A stretch of 40,631 nt of DNA from Phycisphaerales bacterium. GTDB taxonomy: Bacteria; Planctomycetota; Phycisphaerae; Phycisphaerales; UBA1924. Shown here in pieces: positions 1 through 8,159 of this stretch. The stretch's first letter is position 1. Every line of letters begins with the position of its first letter. The position numbers were made by a program, and so were the translations under genes. Under the pieces are notes generated by a model. The model searched no databases and was not told the DNA's origin. It saw nothing but the letters and a program-made list of their open reading frames with translations. Location of the stretch: assembly GCA_029260475.1 (NCBI GenBank), contig JAJDDE010000008.1:1-40631 (forward strand), read 5' to 3'.

Positions 1-1
1 A

Positions 2-226
2 CTGGCGCCAGGGGGGCGGCTCGCCGTTCTCGTCGGGGATGTCCGTCGACAGGGGACGTATTACTGCATCGGTCATGAGGTGATGGCGCTCGCCGGACGA
101 ATCGGCGAGCTGAAGTCGGTCATCATCAAGGCTCAGCACAACTGCACGTCCGATGCGAAGCGATACGGCCGCATGGCGGATGTGCCCATCAAGCACGAGT
201 ACTGCATCGTGATGCGGAAGGAGTAG
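2..226 (+). CDS. DNA methyltransferase, C-terminal fragment (partial)
   Basis: The first frame is open from the window edge to a TAG at 224-226, giving 74 residues without a start. It reads LAPGGRLAVLVGDVRRQG, then an isoleucine/lysine-rich strand with KAQHNCTSD, and ends VPIKHEYCIVMRK. A GGR..VLVGD strand followed by a late HEY..V.RK strand is the usual ending of N4/N6-type DNA methylases (class I SAM-dependent fold), in which the catalytic motif lies further upstream and so outside this window. Such methylases are common next to conjugation genes and may protect transferred DNA. The assignment rests on the C-terminal pattern only; the target base and specificity cannot be read. Confidence 0.55.
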   Translation: MAPGGRLAVLVGDVRRQGTYYCIGHEVMALAGRIGELKSVIIKAQHNCTSDAKRYGRMADVPIKHEYCIVMRKE

Positions 227-232
227 AAACCG

Positions 233-252
233 GCCTCACAGCGATGTGAGGC
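233..252. terminator. 8-bp hairpin after the methylase gene
   Basis: GCCTCACA and TGTGAGGC form perfect 8-bp arms around a GCGA loop, starting 7 bp after the methylase stop codon. There is no T-tract, so it may end transcription weakly, stabilise the mRNA 3' end, or form part of an origin of transfer with the palindrome at 296-316. Confidence 0.4.
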
Positions 253-295
253 TTGGTAAGGATTTTGCTCCCCGCCCTGAGTACGACCCGCACCC

Positions 296-316
296 GCGTT
301 TCTGGCCCAGAAACGC
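296..316. other. Perfect 21-bp palindrome, candidate oriT
   Basis: Arms GCGTTTCTGG and CCAGAAACGC (10 bp each) surround a single C. It sits 88 bp upstream of the relaxase start in a stretch with no gene. MobF relaxases bind an inverted repeat next to the nic site, and oriT is often just upstream of the relaxase gene, so this is the best oriT candidate in the window. It could instead be an operator controlling the transfer genes. No nic sequence was recognised. Confidence 0.4.
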
Positions 317-403
317 ACCCCTCAGAACCGAATCGGAACTCAAAGCGAATAGGTCGGCTTGTGCCCTCGTTTTGATAGAGGCCATTCATCGGAGGCGTGC
401 CGC

Positions 404-3241
404 ATGCTCAGAATCTTCCCTCAGTACGGGGCCGCCACGGTGCGGCAGTATTTCACCGAGGCGTTGTGTCGTGACGACTACTACGAGCAGGGCACCGAGA
501 TGCCCGGGGTGTGGCGCGGGCACGGAACCGAGCTGCTCGGGCTCGAAGGCCGAGTCGAGCGGGAGCACTTCGCCCGGATGACCGACAACCTGCACCCGAC
601 GCAGGACGAGCGGCTCACCCCTCGGACCAAGGAGGGCCGGCGGGTCGGGTACGACATCAGCTTCGCGGTGCCCAAGTCGGTCTCCCTCGCCTACGCCATC
701 ACCGGCGACAAAGACATCTTGTGGGCGTTCTCCAAGTCTGTGTGGGACACCATGGCGGACATGGAGACGTCGATGTCGACGCGAGTCCGCAGGGACGGGG
801 CCGACGAGGACCGGTTGACCGGCAACATGGTCTCGGCGGAGTACCTGCACTTCACGACCAGACCCATCGACGGAGAGCCCGACCCGCACCTGCATACGCA
901 CTGCTTCACGTTCAACTGCACGCACGACCCCGTCGAGGAACGGTGGAAGGCCGGCCAGTTTGCGGAGCTCATACGCAACGCACCGTACTTCCAGACTGTC
1001 TTCTTTTCGCGGCTTGCGAAAAACCTGGTCTCGGTCGGCTACGAGGTCGAGCCGACCGAGTCCGCCTTCGAGCTCGCCCGCGTCCCCCGCGTCTGGGTCG
1101 AGCTGTACTCGCGGCGGACCATGCACCTGGAGTCCATCGCGAGCGAGCTCGGGTTCGAGCAGAAGCAGAAGGCCCGGCTCGGCGCCCTCACGCGTGAACG
1201 CAAGCGGGACGACCTGAGTCTCGACGAGCTCCGCACGCGTTGGCGAGACCGGCTCGCCGCCGAGGACATCGCGGTCATCGAGAACCTCAAGCACGCCGGA
1301 CCGCTGAAGCCCGAGGCCCAGCCGACACCCCGTGTGCTTGAGGACCGCGTGCTCGAAGCCAAAGCCGAGCACGAAGAACAACGAGAATCCCAGGCTGAGA
1401 CCAAAGCAGAGGTGGACACAAAGACAAAGCAGAAGCGAGCCCGGTCCTGGCACCCGCTCGTCTCGCTCTCGGCCAACAACGCCGTCAAGCATGCCATAAG
1501 CGAACTCTTTCAGACCGACGCCATCATCACCGAGCAGAAGCTGCTCGTGCGTTCGATGGAACGCAGCTACGGGAAAGCCGACCTGCACCAGCTTGTCGAT
1601 GCCATCGCCAAGCGGCCCGAGCTCATCCGCCGGACCGCGGACGGCGTGCGGTACCTCACGACCAAGGAAGCGGTCCGCGAAGAGCAAGAGCTCGTGCGGT
1701 TCGCAAAGCAGGGCCGCAACAGTCTTAAGCCGCTCGGCCGGAGCCCGCTCAGCCTGTCCGCGTGGAAGCTCGACCGCCGCGACACCGAGGTGCTCGACAA
1801 ACTGATGGCGTCGCCCGACCGGGTCACGCTCTTCAAGCACTCCGGTCCGAGCCGCAAGCCGGAGCTCAGCCGGGCCGCCATGACGGGCATCCAACAGAAG
1901 GGCTACGTGCTGCAGGTCGTGGCTGCCGATGCCGCCGCGGCTCGCCGTGCCGAGCGGGACTACGGACTTCAGGCGGTCCGCACCATCGGCTCGGTCCTCG
2001 CCGACGACGAGTACCAGAGCGTCGCCAAGAACATCGTGCCGAAGGCACGCAAGACCGTCTTCTGGATTGAGGACGCCGGTCGTCTGGGGACACGGACCGT
2101 CGCGGAGCTCGCCAAGGCCGCCGAGCGGTGCGGCGGACGCATTGTGCTCTCCGGTGACGGCGGACGTTCGAAGCGGTACGAGCGGGGCGACCCGTTCCGC
2201 CTGCTGCGAGAAGAGGCTCGGCTCACGACCGTTGAACGCCGTGTGATGCTCGACAAGCAGAACGGGATGGAGCGTGTGGTCGATGCGGTCCGCCACGATG
2301 CCCCGCGACGTGCTGTCGATACGCTCCGACAGCACGCTAAGCTGGTCATCGGCAACGACGTCGGTGGCACCCTCGCCGCCGCCGCATCGTTCTTCAAGGA
2401 GCAGCTCGACCAGGGCCGCTCGGTGCTGTTGGCGGGTCCGTCGCGGTACGCCGCCGGCTCACTGAACGCGTTGGCGCGCGAGCAGCTCCGAGACGCCGGC
2501 GTGCTCACCGGCAAAGACCGGAGCGTCGTGCAGCTGCAACAGGTGTGGATGTCGGCAAGCGAGCGTCGCGACCCAATGAGCTACAAGAAGGGCATGGTCG
2601 TTGACTTCTACCGGCCCACACGCGGGTTCGCGTCCGGGCAGCGGACCAAGGTGATTGCGAGCGGTCCGCTCGGGGTCTGGGTGTGGGGCAAGGCGATGAA
2701 CCCCGTGAAGCTCAACCTCGCCCACGAGGACCGATTCACCGTGTCGACCGTGGCACGCTCGCACCTGGCGGTGGGCGACCGCATCCGCATCAACCGCCAC
2801 ATCACGCCGCTCGTGGGCAAGCCCATCAAGAGCGGCACGGTGGTCACGGTGACAGGCTTCAACCCGTTCAAGCAGATCGTTGTCGACGGGATGAAGATCC
2901 TCCCAAGGACTTTCGGCCACTTCGAGCACGATTACGCGACGACCACTCACCGGATGCACGACCGCCGGGCCGATGCCGTCGCCTTCGTCGGCTTCGACGG
3001 CGGGTGGGCCAACGCCGACTCCAAGGACCTGACGGTCGCCGCCGAGGCGGCACGGAAGGAGTTCAAGGTCTTCGCCGACGACGATGAGGCCCTGGTCAGT
3101 GTCCTCGCCCGTGTCCGGCCAGAGCTCAACGCCACCGACCTTGAGACGGACCCGGAGTCGGTGGACCTCCAGTACCAGGACTATGAACGCCGGTTCGAGG
3201 GCATGCAGAACGACCAGCCGAGAGGACACAGCTATGGATGA
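404..3241 (+). CDS. MobF-family (TrwC/TraI-like) conjugative relaxase with degenerate helicase domain
   Basis: It nicks one strand at oriT and stays covalently bound to the 5' end during conjugative transfer. The start is the ATG at 404, preceded by GGAGG at 391-395; an upstream in-frame ATG at 359 has no ribosome site. The N-terminus shows the MobF pattern: catalytic tyrosine candidates at Y16 and Y26/Y27, then the metal-binding HUH cluster with H149 and PHLHTH at 161-166. The region around residues 340-400 is a lysine/glutamate-rich linker. The C-terminal half aligns by eye with RecD/TraI-type helicase: WIEDAG at 554-559 stands for Walker B, and an LSGD...ERGDPFRLL stretch follows. Where GxAGxGKT is expected there is only HSGPSRKPELSR (479-490), so ATP hydrolysis by this domain is doubtful. 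The 945-aa length suits the family. The stop overlaps the next gene by 8 bp. Confidence 0.9.
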   Translation: MLRIFPQYGAATVRQYFTEALCRDDYYEQGTEMPGVWRGHGTELLGLEGRVEREHFARMTDNLHPTQDERLTPRTKEGRRVGYDISFAVPKSVSLAYAITGDKDILWAFSKSVWDTMADMETSMSTRVRRDGADEDRLTGNMVSAEYLHFTTRPIDGEPDPHLHTHCFTFNCTHDPVEERWKAGQFAELIRNAPYFQTVFFSRLAKNLVSVGYEVEPTESAFELARVPRVWVELYSRRTMHLESIASELGFEQKQKARLGALTRERKRDDLSLDELRTRWRDRLAAEDIAVIENLKHAGPLKPEAQPTPRVLEDRVLEAKAEHEEQRESQAETKAEVDTKTKQKRARSWHPLVSLSANNAVKHAISELFQTDAIITEQKLLVRSMERSYGKADLHQLVDAIAKRPELIRRTADGVRYLTTKEAVREEQELVRFAKQGRNSLKPLGRSPLSLSAWKLDRRDTEVLDKLMASPDRVTLFKHSGPSRKPELSRAAMTGIQQKGYVLQVVAADAAAARRAERDYGLQAVRTIGSVLADDEYQSVAKNIVPKARKTVFWIEDAGRLGTRTVAELAKAAERCGGRIVLSGDGGRSKRYERGDPFRLLREEARLTTVERRVMLDKQNGMERVVDAVRHDAPRRAVDTLRQHAKLVIGNDVGGTLAAAASFFKEQLDQGRSVLLAGPSRYAAGSLNALAREQLRDAGVLTGKDRSVVQLQQVWMSASERRDPMSYKKGMVVDFYRPTRGFASGQRTKVIASGPLGVWVWGKAMNPVKLNLAHEDRFTVSTVARSHLAVGDRIRINRHITPLVGKPIKSGTVVTVTGFNPFKQIVVDGMKILPRTFGHFEHDYATTTHRMHDRRADAVAFVGFDGGWANADSKDLTVAAEAARKEFKVFADDDEALVSVLARVRPELNATDLETDPESVDLQYQDYERRFEGMQNDQPRGHSYG

Positions 3242-3617
3242 GCGGAGCCAGGAACTGCGACGGGCCATCCACGGGGATGAACACGCGTCGGTCGAGTCGA
3301 TGCCCCGGCCCATGATGCTCGACATCCGCCCGAGCAAGGGCCCCTGGGTCGCCCTGCCGTACATCGCCCTCCGACGGGTGGAGTACGACCCCGACCGCCG
3401 GCCCGCGGTGCTGATTGAGTTCAGCTCCCACACCATCGAGGTGCAGGGCAGAAACCTCGAAGGGTTGTACCTCGCTGTCGTCGGACAACGTGCCTCGGTG
3501 CTCTCGGAGGTCCAGGAGCTCTACATCGAGGAAGACAGGGAAGGGACCGCCTTCATCCAGAAGCTGACCATTACCAAGAAGACCAAGCGGGGTGAGGTGG
3601 CAGACGATGAGTCGTGA
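3234..3617 (+). CDS. Small conserved protein translationally coupled to the relaxase
   Basis: I do not recognise this 127-aa protein. Its ATG at 3234 overlaps the relaxase stop by 8 bp and has AGAGGA at 3221-3226, so it is probably coupled to the relaxase. The middle reads GPWVALPYIALRRVEY...VLIEFSSHTIEVQG, alternating hydrophobic strands that suggest a small beta-rich fold. The C-terminus is charged (KKTKRGEVADDES). There is no signal peptide or membrane segment. The position suggests an accessory role in relaxosome assembly or DNA processing, but this is inference from location only. Codon use resembles the relaxase gene. Confidence 0.7.
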   Translation: MDERSQELRRAIHGDEHASVESMPRPMMLDIRPSKGPWVALPYIALRRVEYDPDRRPAVLIEFSSHTIEVQGRNLEGLYLAVVGQRASVLSEVQELYIEEDREGTAFIQKLTITKKTKRGEVADDES

Positions 3618-3661
3618 GTCATGCCGTCTGAGCTGAGGGTCGAAATCGCGTCAGACGTCTC

Positions 3662-3681
3662 CCCTAAGCAGCCGCTTAGGG
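3662..3681. repeat. 8-bp stem-loop between relaxase and coupling-protein genes
   Basis: CCCTAAGC and GCTTAGGG are perfect arms around AGCC, in the 136-bp gap that separates the relaxase unit from the coupling-protein unit. There is no T-tract. It may be a weak terminator for the relaxase transcript or a protein-binding site. Confidence 0.4.
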
Positions 3682-3739
3682 CCCAGGGGCGTCATCTCGG
3701 TGGCCCAGTAGGGGGCCGACTCTCGGCGGTTCGGGACAT

Positions 3740-3745
3740 TATAAT
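3740..3745 (+). promoter_or_regulatory. Consensus -10 box just upstream of the coupling-protein gene
   Basis: A perfect TATAAT stands in GC-rich DNA with its last base 8 bp before the ATG at 3754. Transcription from it would start almost on the start codon, giving a leaderless or near-leaderless mRNA; no Shine-Dalgarno sequence is visible upstream of that ATG, which fits. No good -35 was found. Confidence 0.45.
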
Positions 3746-3753
3746 CGGGCCAC

Positions 3754-5265
3754 ATGACACCCTCTGATGGCCAGCCCGGAACCGCCCGCCGGCCGGGGCC
3801 GCGGTTCCCGCTGTCCTCGCCGCTGGTTCGGCTCACACGAGCCGACACCCTCACGCTGCGTGATGCGTTCGAGGGCATCCACATCTTCGGTGGACTCGGC
3901 AGCGGCAAGACGTCGGGGAGCGGGCAAACCCTCGCCCGGTCGTTCCTCAAGGCGGGCTTCGGTGGCATCGTGCTGACCGCCAAGCCGGATGAGCCGGCGA
4001 CCTGGGAGCGGTACTGCGAGGAGACCGGTCGGGCCAGTTCGATGATGAAGTTCGGGCCGGGGCACGGTCAACGCTTCAACTTCATCGATTACGAGATGCG
4101 GCGGGACGGCCGGGGTGCCGGCATCACCGGCAACCTTGTGTCGCTGCTGGAGGAAGTGCTGGAGGTCCAGCACCCCGGCAAGGTCCTTGGAGGCGACCCC
4201 TACTGGCGTGAGGCCCGGGGTCAGCTTCTGCGAAACGCGATCGACCTTGTCCGGCTGGGGACCGACCGGGTGACGTTCGATGAGGTCGCCGCGGTGATCC
4301 GGTCCGCTCCGCGGACGACCGCCGAGATCCGGGACCCCGAGTGGCGGGAGACCTCGCGGTGCTCGCAGCTGCTCCGCGAAGCGTTGCGGCGGGTCGAGGG
4401 CGACGCCCGCGGCGAGGCGGACCTGCAGACCATCACCCGGTACTTTTTCGACGAGTTCGCCCCGCTCGACCCCGAGCCTCGGTCGAGCATCGTGAGCATG
4501 GTCGGGGCCTTGACCGACACGCTGCTCCGCGGTGATGTCCGGGAGCTGCTCCTCACCGGGACCACCTTCGTGCCGGAGCTGATCGACCGGGGCGTGGTTC
4601 TCATCATCGACATGCCCGTCCACGAGTACCGCGATGCAGGTCGTTTCGTGCAGGTGCTGATGAAGACGGTCTTCCAGCGGATGGTCGAGCGGCGGGACGC
4701 GACCAAGGACACGACGCGGCCGGTCTTCCTGTGGGCCGATGAGGCCCAGCTCTTCTCGACGCCGTACGACCCGACCTTCCAGACCACCGCCCGTTCGACC
4801 AAGACGGCCACCGTCTACCTCACCCAGAACCTGCCGAACTACTACGACGCCTTCGGCGGAGACGCCGGTGGCAGGGACCGCACCAAGAAGCTGCTCGGGT
4901 CGTTTGGGCTCAAGGTCTTCCACGCCAACGGCGACCCGGAAACAAACCGGTACGCCGAGGAGCTCAGCGGGCGTGACCTGCAGTGGCGGAGGAGCGTCAA
5001 CACTTCGTATCCCAGCGGGTACGGCCCCGGCGACAACGCGTCGCCGATGTCAACGACGCACGGATCGAGCCAGATGATGGAGTCGCTGCTGCCCGCACGC
5101 GTCTTCACCGAGCTGCAAAGGGGCGGGTTCGAGCGGGGCTACACCGAGGCAATCGTGTTCCGTGCCGGGGAGCTCTGGAAAGAGACCGGGCGTGGGTTCG
5201 CACGCGTCCGATTCATGCAGAACCCGAGCACGCCGCGGCGACGCCGCGGGGGTGGGTACGGATGA
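3754..5265 (+). CDS. VirD4/TraG-type coupling ATPase (soluble form)
   Basis: Coupling proteins dock the relaxase-DNA complex onto the type IV secretion channel and use ATP to move it. Walker A is GGLGSGKT at residues 46-53. Walker B is VFLWADEAQ with D329-E330. Between them is the long TraD/VirD4 insert, followed by a conserved STKTATVYLTQN stretch after Walker B. At 503 aa it lacks the usual N-terminal pair of membrane helices: the protein begins with a proline/arginine-rich segment and reaches the P-loop within 50 residues. It is therefore probably cytosolic and may be tethered by the membrane protein encoded immediately downstream, whose ATG overlaps its stop (ATGA at 5262-5265). A role as a DNA-translocating or replication ATPase outside conjugation is possible but less likely next to a relaxase. 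Confidence 0.85.
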   Translation: MTPSDGQPGTARRPGPRFPLSSPLVRLTRADTLTLRDAFEGIHIFGGLGSGKTSGSGQTLARSFLKAGFGGIVLTAKPDEPATWERYCEETGRASSMMKFGPGHGQRFNFIDYEMRRDGRGAGITGNLVSLLEEVLEVQHPGKVLGGDPYWREARGQLLRNAIDLVRLGTDRVTFDEVAAVIRSAPRTTAEIRDPEWRETSRCSQLLREALRRVEGDARGEADLQTITRYFFDEFAPLDPEPRSSIVSMVGALTDTLLRGDVRELLLTGTTFVPELIDRGVVLIIDMPVHEYRDAGRFVQVLMKTVFQRMVERRDATKDTTRPVFLWADEAQLFSTPYDPTFQTTARSTKTATVYLTQNLPNYYDAFGGDAGGRDRTKKLLGSFGLKVFHANGDPETNRYAEELSGRDLQWRRSVNTSYPSGYGPGDNASPMSTTHGSSQMMESLLPARVFTELQRGGFERGYTEAIVFRAGELWKETGRGFARVRFMQNPSTPRRRRGGGYG

Positions 5266-6737
5266 TCAACTTCCCGCGGGCTTGCTTCAGTATCGTCGCC
5301 ATTCTTTGCCGTCAGTACGTTGGCGGGTTGAACGGTGGCTTCATCGCGTTGCTGCACGCCCTCTCGGCGTTGCTCCTCTACACGGTCGTCATGCTCTTCC
5401 TCCGCGGCTTCGTCGGTGGAAGTGAAGGCGGCGGGCTGCTCGATGTGCCGGTCCTGGTGCCAATGCTGCTCTTCGCGATCGGGCTGACTGCCATCTGGTG
5501 CGGACGCACGCTCGGGATGCTCAGGTACGCGGGGCCGCTGCACCTGCACGGCCCGAACAGGCATTTCACCGGTGCGGCCGGCGACTTTCTTCGCGGCCGC
5601 TTCAAGGCCGAGTACGAGTGGACCCTGCTCGAACGCCACGAACCCGCGGGGCTGTGTCTCGTTGGTGTTGCGTTGCTTGTGCTGCCATGGACCCGCGTGT
5701 TGGGGCTGTTCTTGATTGTGTTGTCTGTGGTCGCCTTGTGGCAGACGATGCGAGACCGGAGCGTGAACGAGTGGGACACCGAGGACTTTGAGGGCGTGGA
5801 ATCGCTCGGCGAGTTTGAGGGGATTGCCGCAGACGTCGCATCGTCCGTCGGTGCAGACGTCGGATCGGCCTACGAAGACCTCGGTTTGGCCGCGGACCTG
5901 CTCGATGACGGCGTGCTCGATGAGGTGCGGCGTCGCACCGAGTCTGCCCGAGCCACCGAGCAGGTCAGGCCCGATGAGGGAGAAGATGTTGGATTTGCCG
6001 AAGTAGTCGAGACGCTGAAGCCGCGTGGTCCGATGAGCGTCTGCCGGCGATCCGTCCCGACGCGGGTGGCCATGGTCGCTCTCGCGTTGCTCGTTGTGAA
6101 CTTCGCGACCGGCGACAAGCCAGGCCTCTACGGCAAAGCCCCTCAGCGGTGGGTCGCCGGTGTCGAGAGCCTGCAGTCCGCTGCTGTTCCGCTCGGGCTC
6201 GTCGCACCTGCAGATATGCATGGCCCCGGCGGCCTCGTCACGGCGTTCCTGCAACGCGTGGACACCGGCGAGCTGACGAAGCGGAAGCGTGCCGCGGCTC
6301 TCACCATCATCGAGCCCGCTCAGCAACAGGTCACGCTGGCGGTCGCGGCGACCGACGCGGTTCGCCGGGGCGTCACGGACGCGACCGGGCTCCCGCTCGC
6401 CGCATCGTCGTACTCCGCCGAACTCGACGAGCTCTTCCTGGTTCGCCCCAGCGTCGCCGAGGCGTGGGCCGCGTTGCTCAATGGCGTGACCCGGCTGGAC
6501 ACGCTGACGACCGACGCGAACGGTCGCTTGCAACGGGCGAGCTACTTTCCAGAGAAGGCGCCGCTGGATGACTTGGTTGCCCTGACAGACGAGGCTTCGA
6601 GTTGGGCAGAACAAGCCAACGGGTTGCAAGACCATGTCCAGCACATCCGCGTGATGCTTGGCAACCTGCGTCTGGAGAACGCACTGGATACTTCCCTCGA
6701 TGAACCACCACAGACCCCGCCGGCTGAAGGAGGCTGA
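5262..6737 (+). CDS. Multi-pass membrane protein of the transfer operon
   Basis: No family was recognised. The ATG overlaps the coupling-protein stop as ATGA, so the two are coupled. Hydrophobic segments lie at about residues 27-48, 60-79, 129-160 (two helices) and 268-283. An acidic segment (170-250) separates the third and fourth groups, and the last 200 residues are soluble and alanine-rich. A cysteine/histidine-rich loop (HLHGPNRHF) lies near residues 94-102. The 491-aa protein could be the membrane anchor that the soluble coupling ATPase lacks, which would explain the gene order. This is inference from context. It does not resemble VirB6, VirB8 or VirB10. Confidence 0.75.
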   Translation: MINFPRACFSIVAILCRQYVGGLNGGFIALLHALSALLLYTVVMLFLRGFVGGSEGGGLLDVPVLVPMLLFAIGLTAIWCGRTLGMLRYAGPLHLHGPNRHFTGAAGDFLRGRFKAEYEWTLLERHEPAGLCLVGVALLVLPWTRVLGLFLIVLSVVALWQTMRDRSVNEWDTEDFEGVESLGEFEGIAADVASSVGADVGSAYEDLGLAADLLDDGVLDEVRRRTESARATEQVRPDEGEDVGFAEVVETLKPRGPMSVCRRSVPTRVAMVALALLVVNFATGDKPGLYGKAPQRWVAGVESLQSAAVPLGLVAPADMHGPGGLVTAFLQRVDTGELTKRKRAAALTIIEPAQQQVTLAVAATDAVRRGVTDATGLPLAASSYSAELDELFLVRPSVAEAWAALLNGVTRLDTLTTDANGRLQRASYFPEKAPLDDLVALTDEASSWAEQANGLQDHVQHIRVMLGNLRLENALDTSLDEPPQTPPAEGG

Positions 6738-6738
6738 C

Positions 6739-8133
6739 ATGATGCACGCACCCATTCGATTGATGACCTTAATTCCATTTCTTGTGTTGGCGTTGTGCGT
6801 CGTCCCCGCGTCTGCCCAGGACGCACCGACTCCGGCGACCGCCGAGCAGCTCAAAGCCGAGGCGGAGCAGCGGAAACTCGCTCGCACGCAGGCCGCCGAG
6901 CAGGACCTGTGGACACGGCAGAACGTCACCCGTTTCGAGAATCGGGTGAAAGAAGCCTCCGACCTCTTCGCCGAACTCGAACGCCGGCACACGTCGTTGA
7001 CCGAATGGATGTCATCGTTGCTCACAAGCGACGACGGCAAGCGGCTCGGGCTCAACCCAACGGTGGCGATTCAGTTCGTGGCGTATCAGGAGCAGCCCGT
7101 GATGCGGCTGGCAGACTTTGACGCCAATCGTGGATACCTCGCGGAGCTGGAGAACTTCTTGAAGGAGTCGCAGGCGTCGCCCCAGGTCGGCTACGTCCCC
7201 GACGCCGAACGGGTCCGCGAGGCCGACGACGCGTACCTCTGGGCACGCGACCGTCTCGCCCGCGTCGCCGAGACCGAGGCGTGGCTCAAGACCTCGCTCG
7301 CGACCGCGGACCTTGACGCGGATGTCTCGGAGATGCCGACGCTCGAAGAGCTCATCCAGAACTACCTCGCCCGGCGGCATCAGCTCTGGGTCGAGAACAC
7401 GGTCGAGGGCAAGCGGATCGCGGCAGAGCAGGTCGCCCCGGAGATCAAGGAGAACGCACGGCAGGTCGAACTGGAGCGGGCGTTGTTCGAGACCGAGCAG
7501 CTGCTGCGTGAAGCCACGCAAGCGTTGGAGAAGCAGCGGCTCGACTTCGACCGCAAGCTCCGCGAGCAGGACGCGATCATAAAGGAGCGGGCCGCGGCTG
7601 CAGAGCGGGAGTACGCCGAACGCATCGCCGAGATCGACCGGCTGAACCGACTCGCTGAAGCGGCACGCAAGCAGCGAGACGTGGAGTCGATCATCGAAGC
7701 TCAGGAGATCGACGACGAGGCTCAGCGGATGCTGCTGGTGGCGAAGTGCCGCTCCGCGTCGGTGCAGCGTGACCTGCGGCCGTTCCTGGACGAGGGGACC
7801 TGGCAGCCGGGCGACAAGGGACCGAATGTACGGTTCGATGCCGAGCCGATCTCTCACAAGGCGTTGTTGGAGCTCGGGGCCTTGGAGGAGACCATCGATG
7901 GCGTCAAGAGGCTCCTCATCGTCGCGAATGCCAAGGGCGTCTCGGATTTGAATGGACTGCTGTACGGGATCAAGAGCGGCCGGGGCCATCCCGACAAAGA
8001 GCGGACCAAGTGGGGATACAACGTGTACTTCCACAAACTCACGCAAGACCAAGTGAACGAGGTCCGACGGATCCAGGCACAGTTGATTGAACTAGGCCCG
8101 ACGCTCGTCGAAGAGGGCATGCTCGCACCATGA
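6739..8133 (+). CDS. Exported coiled-coil protein of the transfer operon
   Basis: The start is the first of two ATGs at 6739, with AAGGAGG at 6727-6733 overlapping the end of the previous gene. A signal peptide of about 26-28 residues ends ASAQ, so the protein should be exported to the periplasm. Residues 30-80 and about 230-340 are rich in Glu, Lys, Arg and Ala in heptad-like patterns and predict long coiled coils. The C-terminal third is a globular region ending QAQLIELGPTLVEEGMLAP. At 464 aa with coiled coils and a signal peptide it has the look of a periplasmic transfer or cell-contact component, but no family was recognised. Confidence 0.7.
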   Translation: MMHAPIRLMTLIPFLVLALCVVPASAQDAPTPATAEQLKAEAEQRKLARTQAAEQDLWTRQNVTRFENRVKEASDLFAELERRHTSLTEWMSSLLTSDDGKRLGLNPTVAIQFVAYQEQPVMRLADFDANRGYLAELENFLKESQASPQVGYVPDAERVREADDAYLWARDRLARVAETEAWLKTSLATADLDADVSEMPTLEELIQNYLARRHQLWVENTVEGKRIAAEQVAPEIKENARQVELERALFETEQLLREATQALEKQRLDFDRKLREQDAIIKERAAAAEREYAERIAEIDRLNRLAEAARKQRDVESIIEAQEIDDEAQRMLLVAKCRSASVQRDLRPFLDEGTWQPGDKGPNVRFDAEPISHKALLELGALEETIDGVKRLLIVANAKGVSDLNGLLYGIKSGRGHPDKERTKWGYNVYFHKLTQDQVNEVRRIQAQLIELGPTLVEEGMLAP

Positions 8134-8159
8134 TTTCGGTCTAGAGCGAAAGGGATGCC

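Noticed and set aside
386-2335. A 649-residue open frame on the minus strand
   Set aside because: It is the shadow of the relaxase gene in GC-rich DNA; no ribosome site and no domain pattern.
3739-4923. A 394-residue minus-strand frame
   Set aside because: It mirrors the coupling ATPase, whose Walker motifs prove the plus strand.
5139-7055. A 638-residue minus-strand frame
   Set aside because: It is antisense to two genes with membrane segments, a signal peptide and good ribosome sites.
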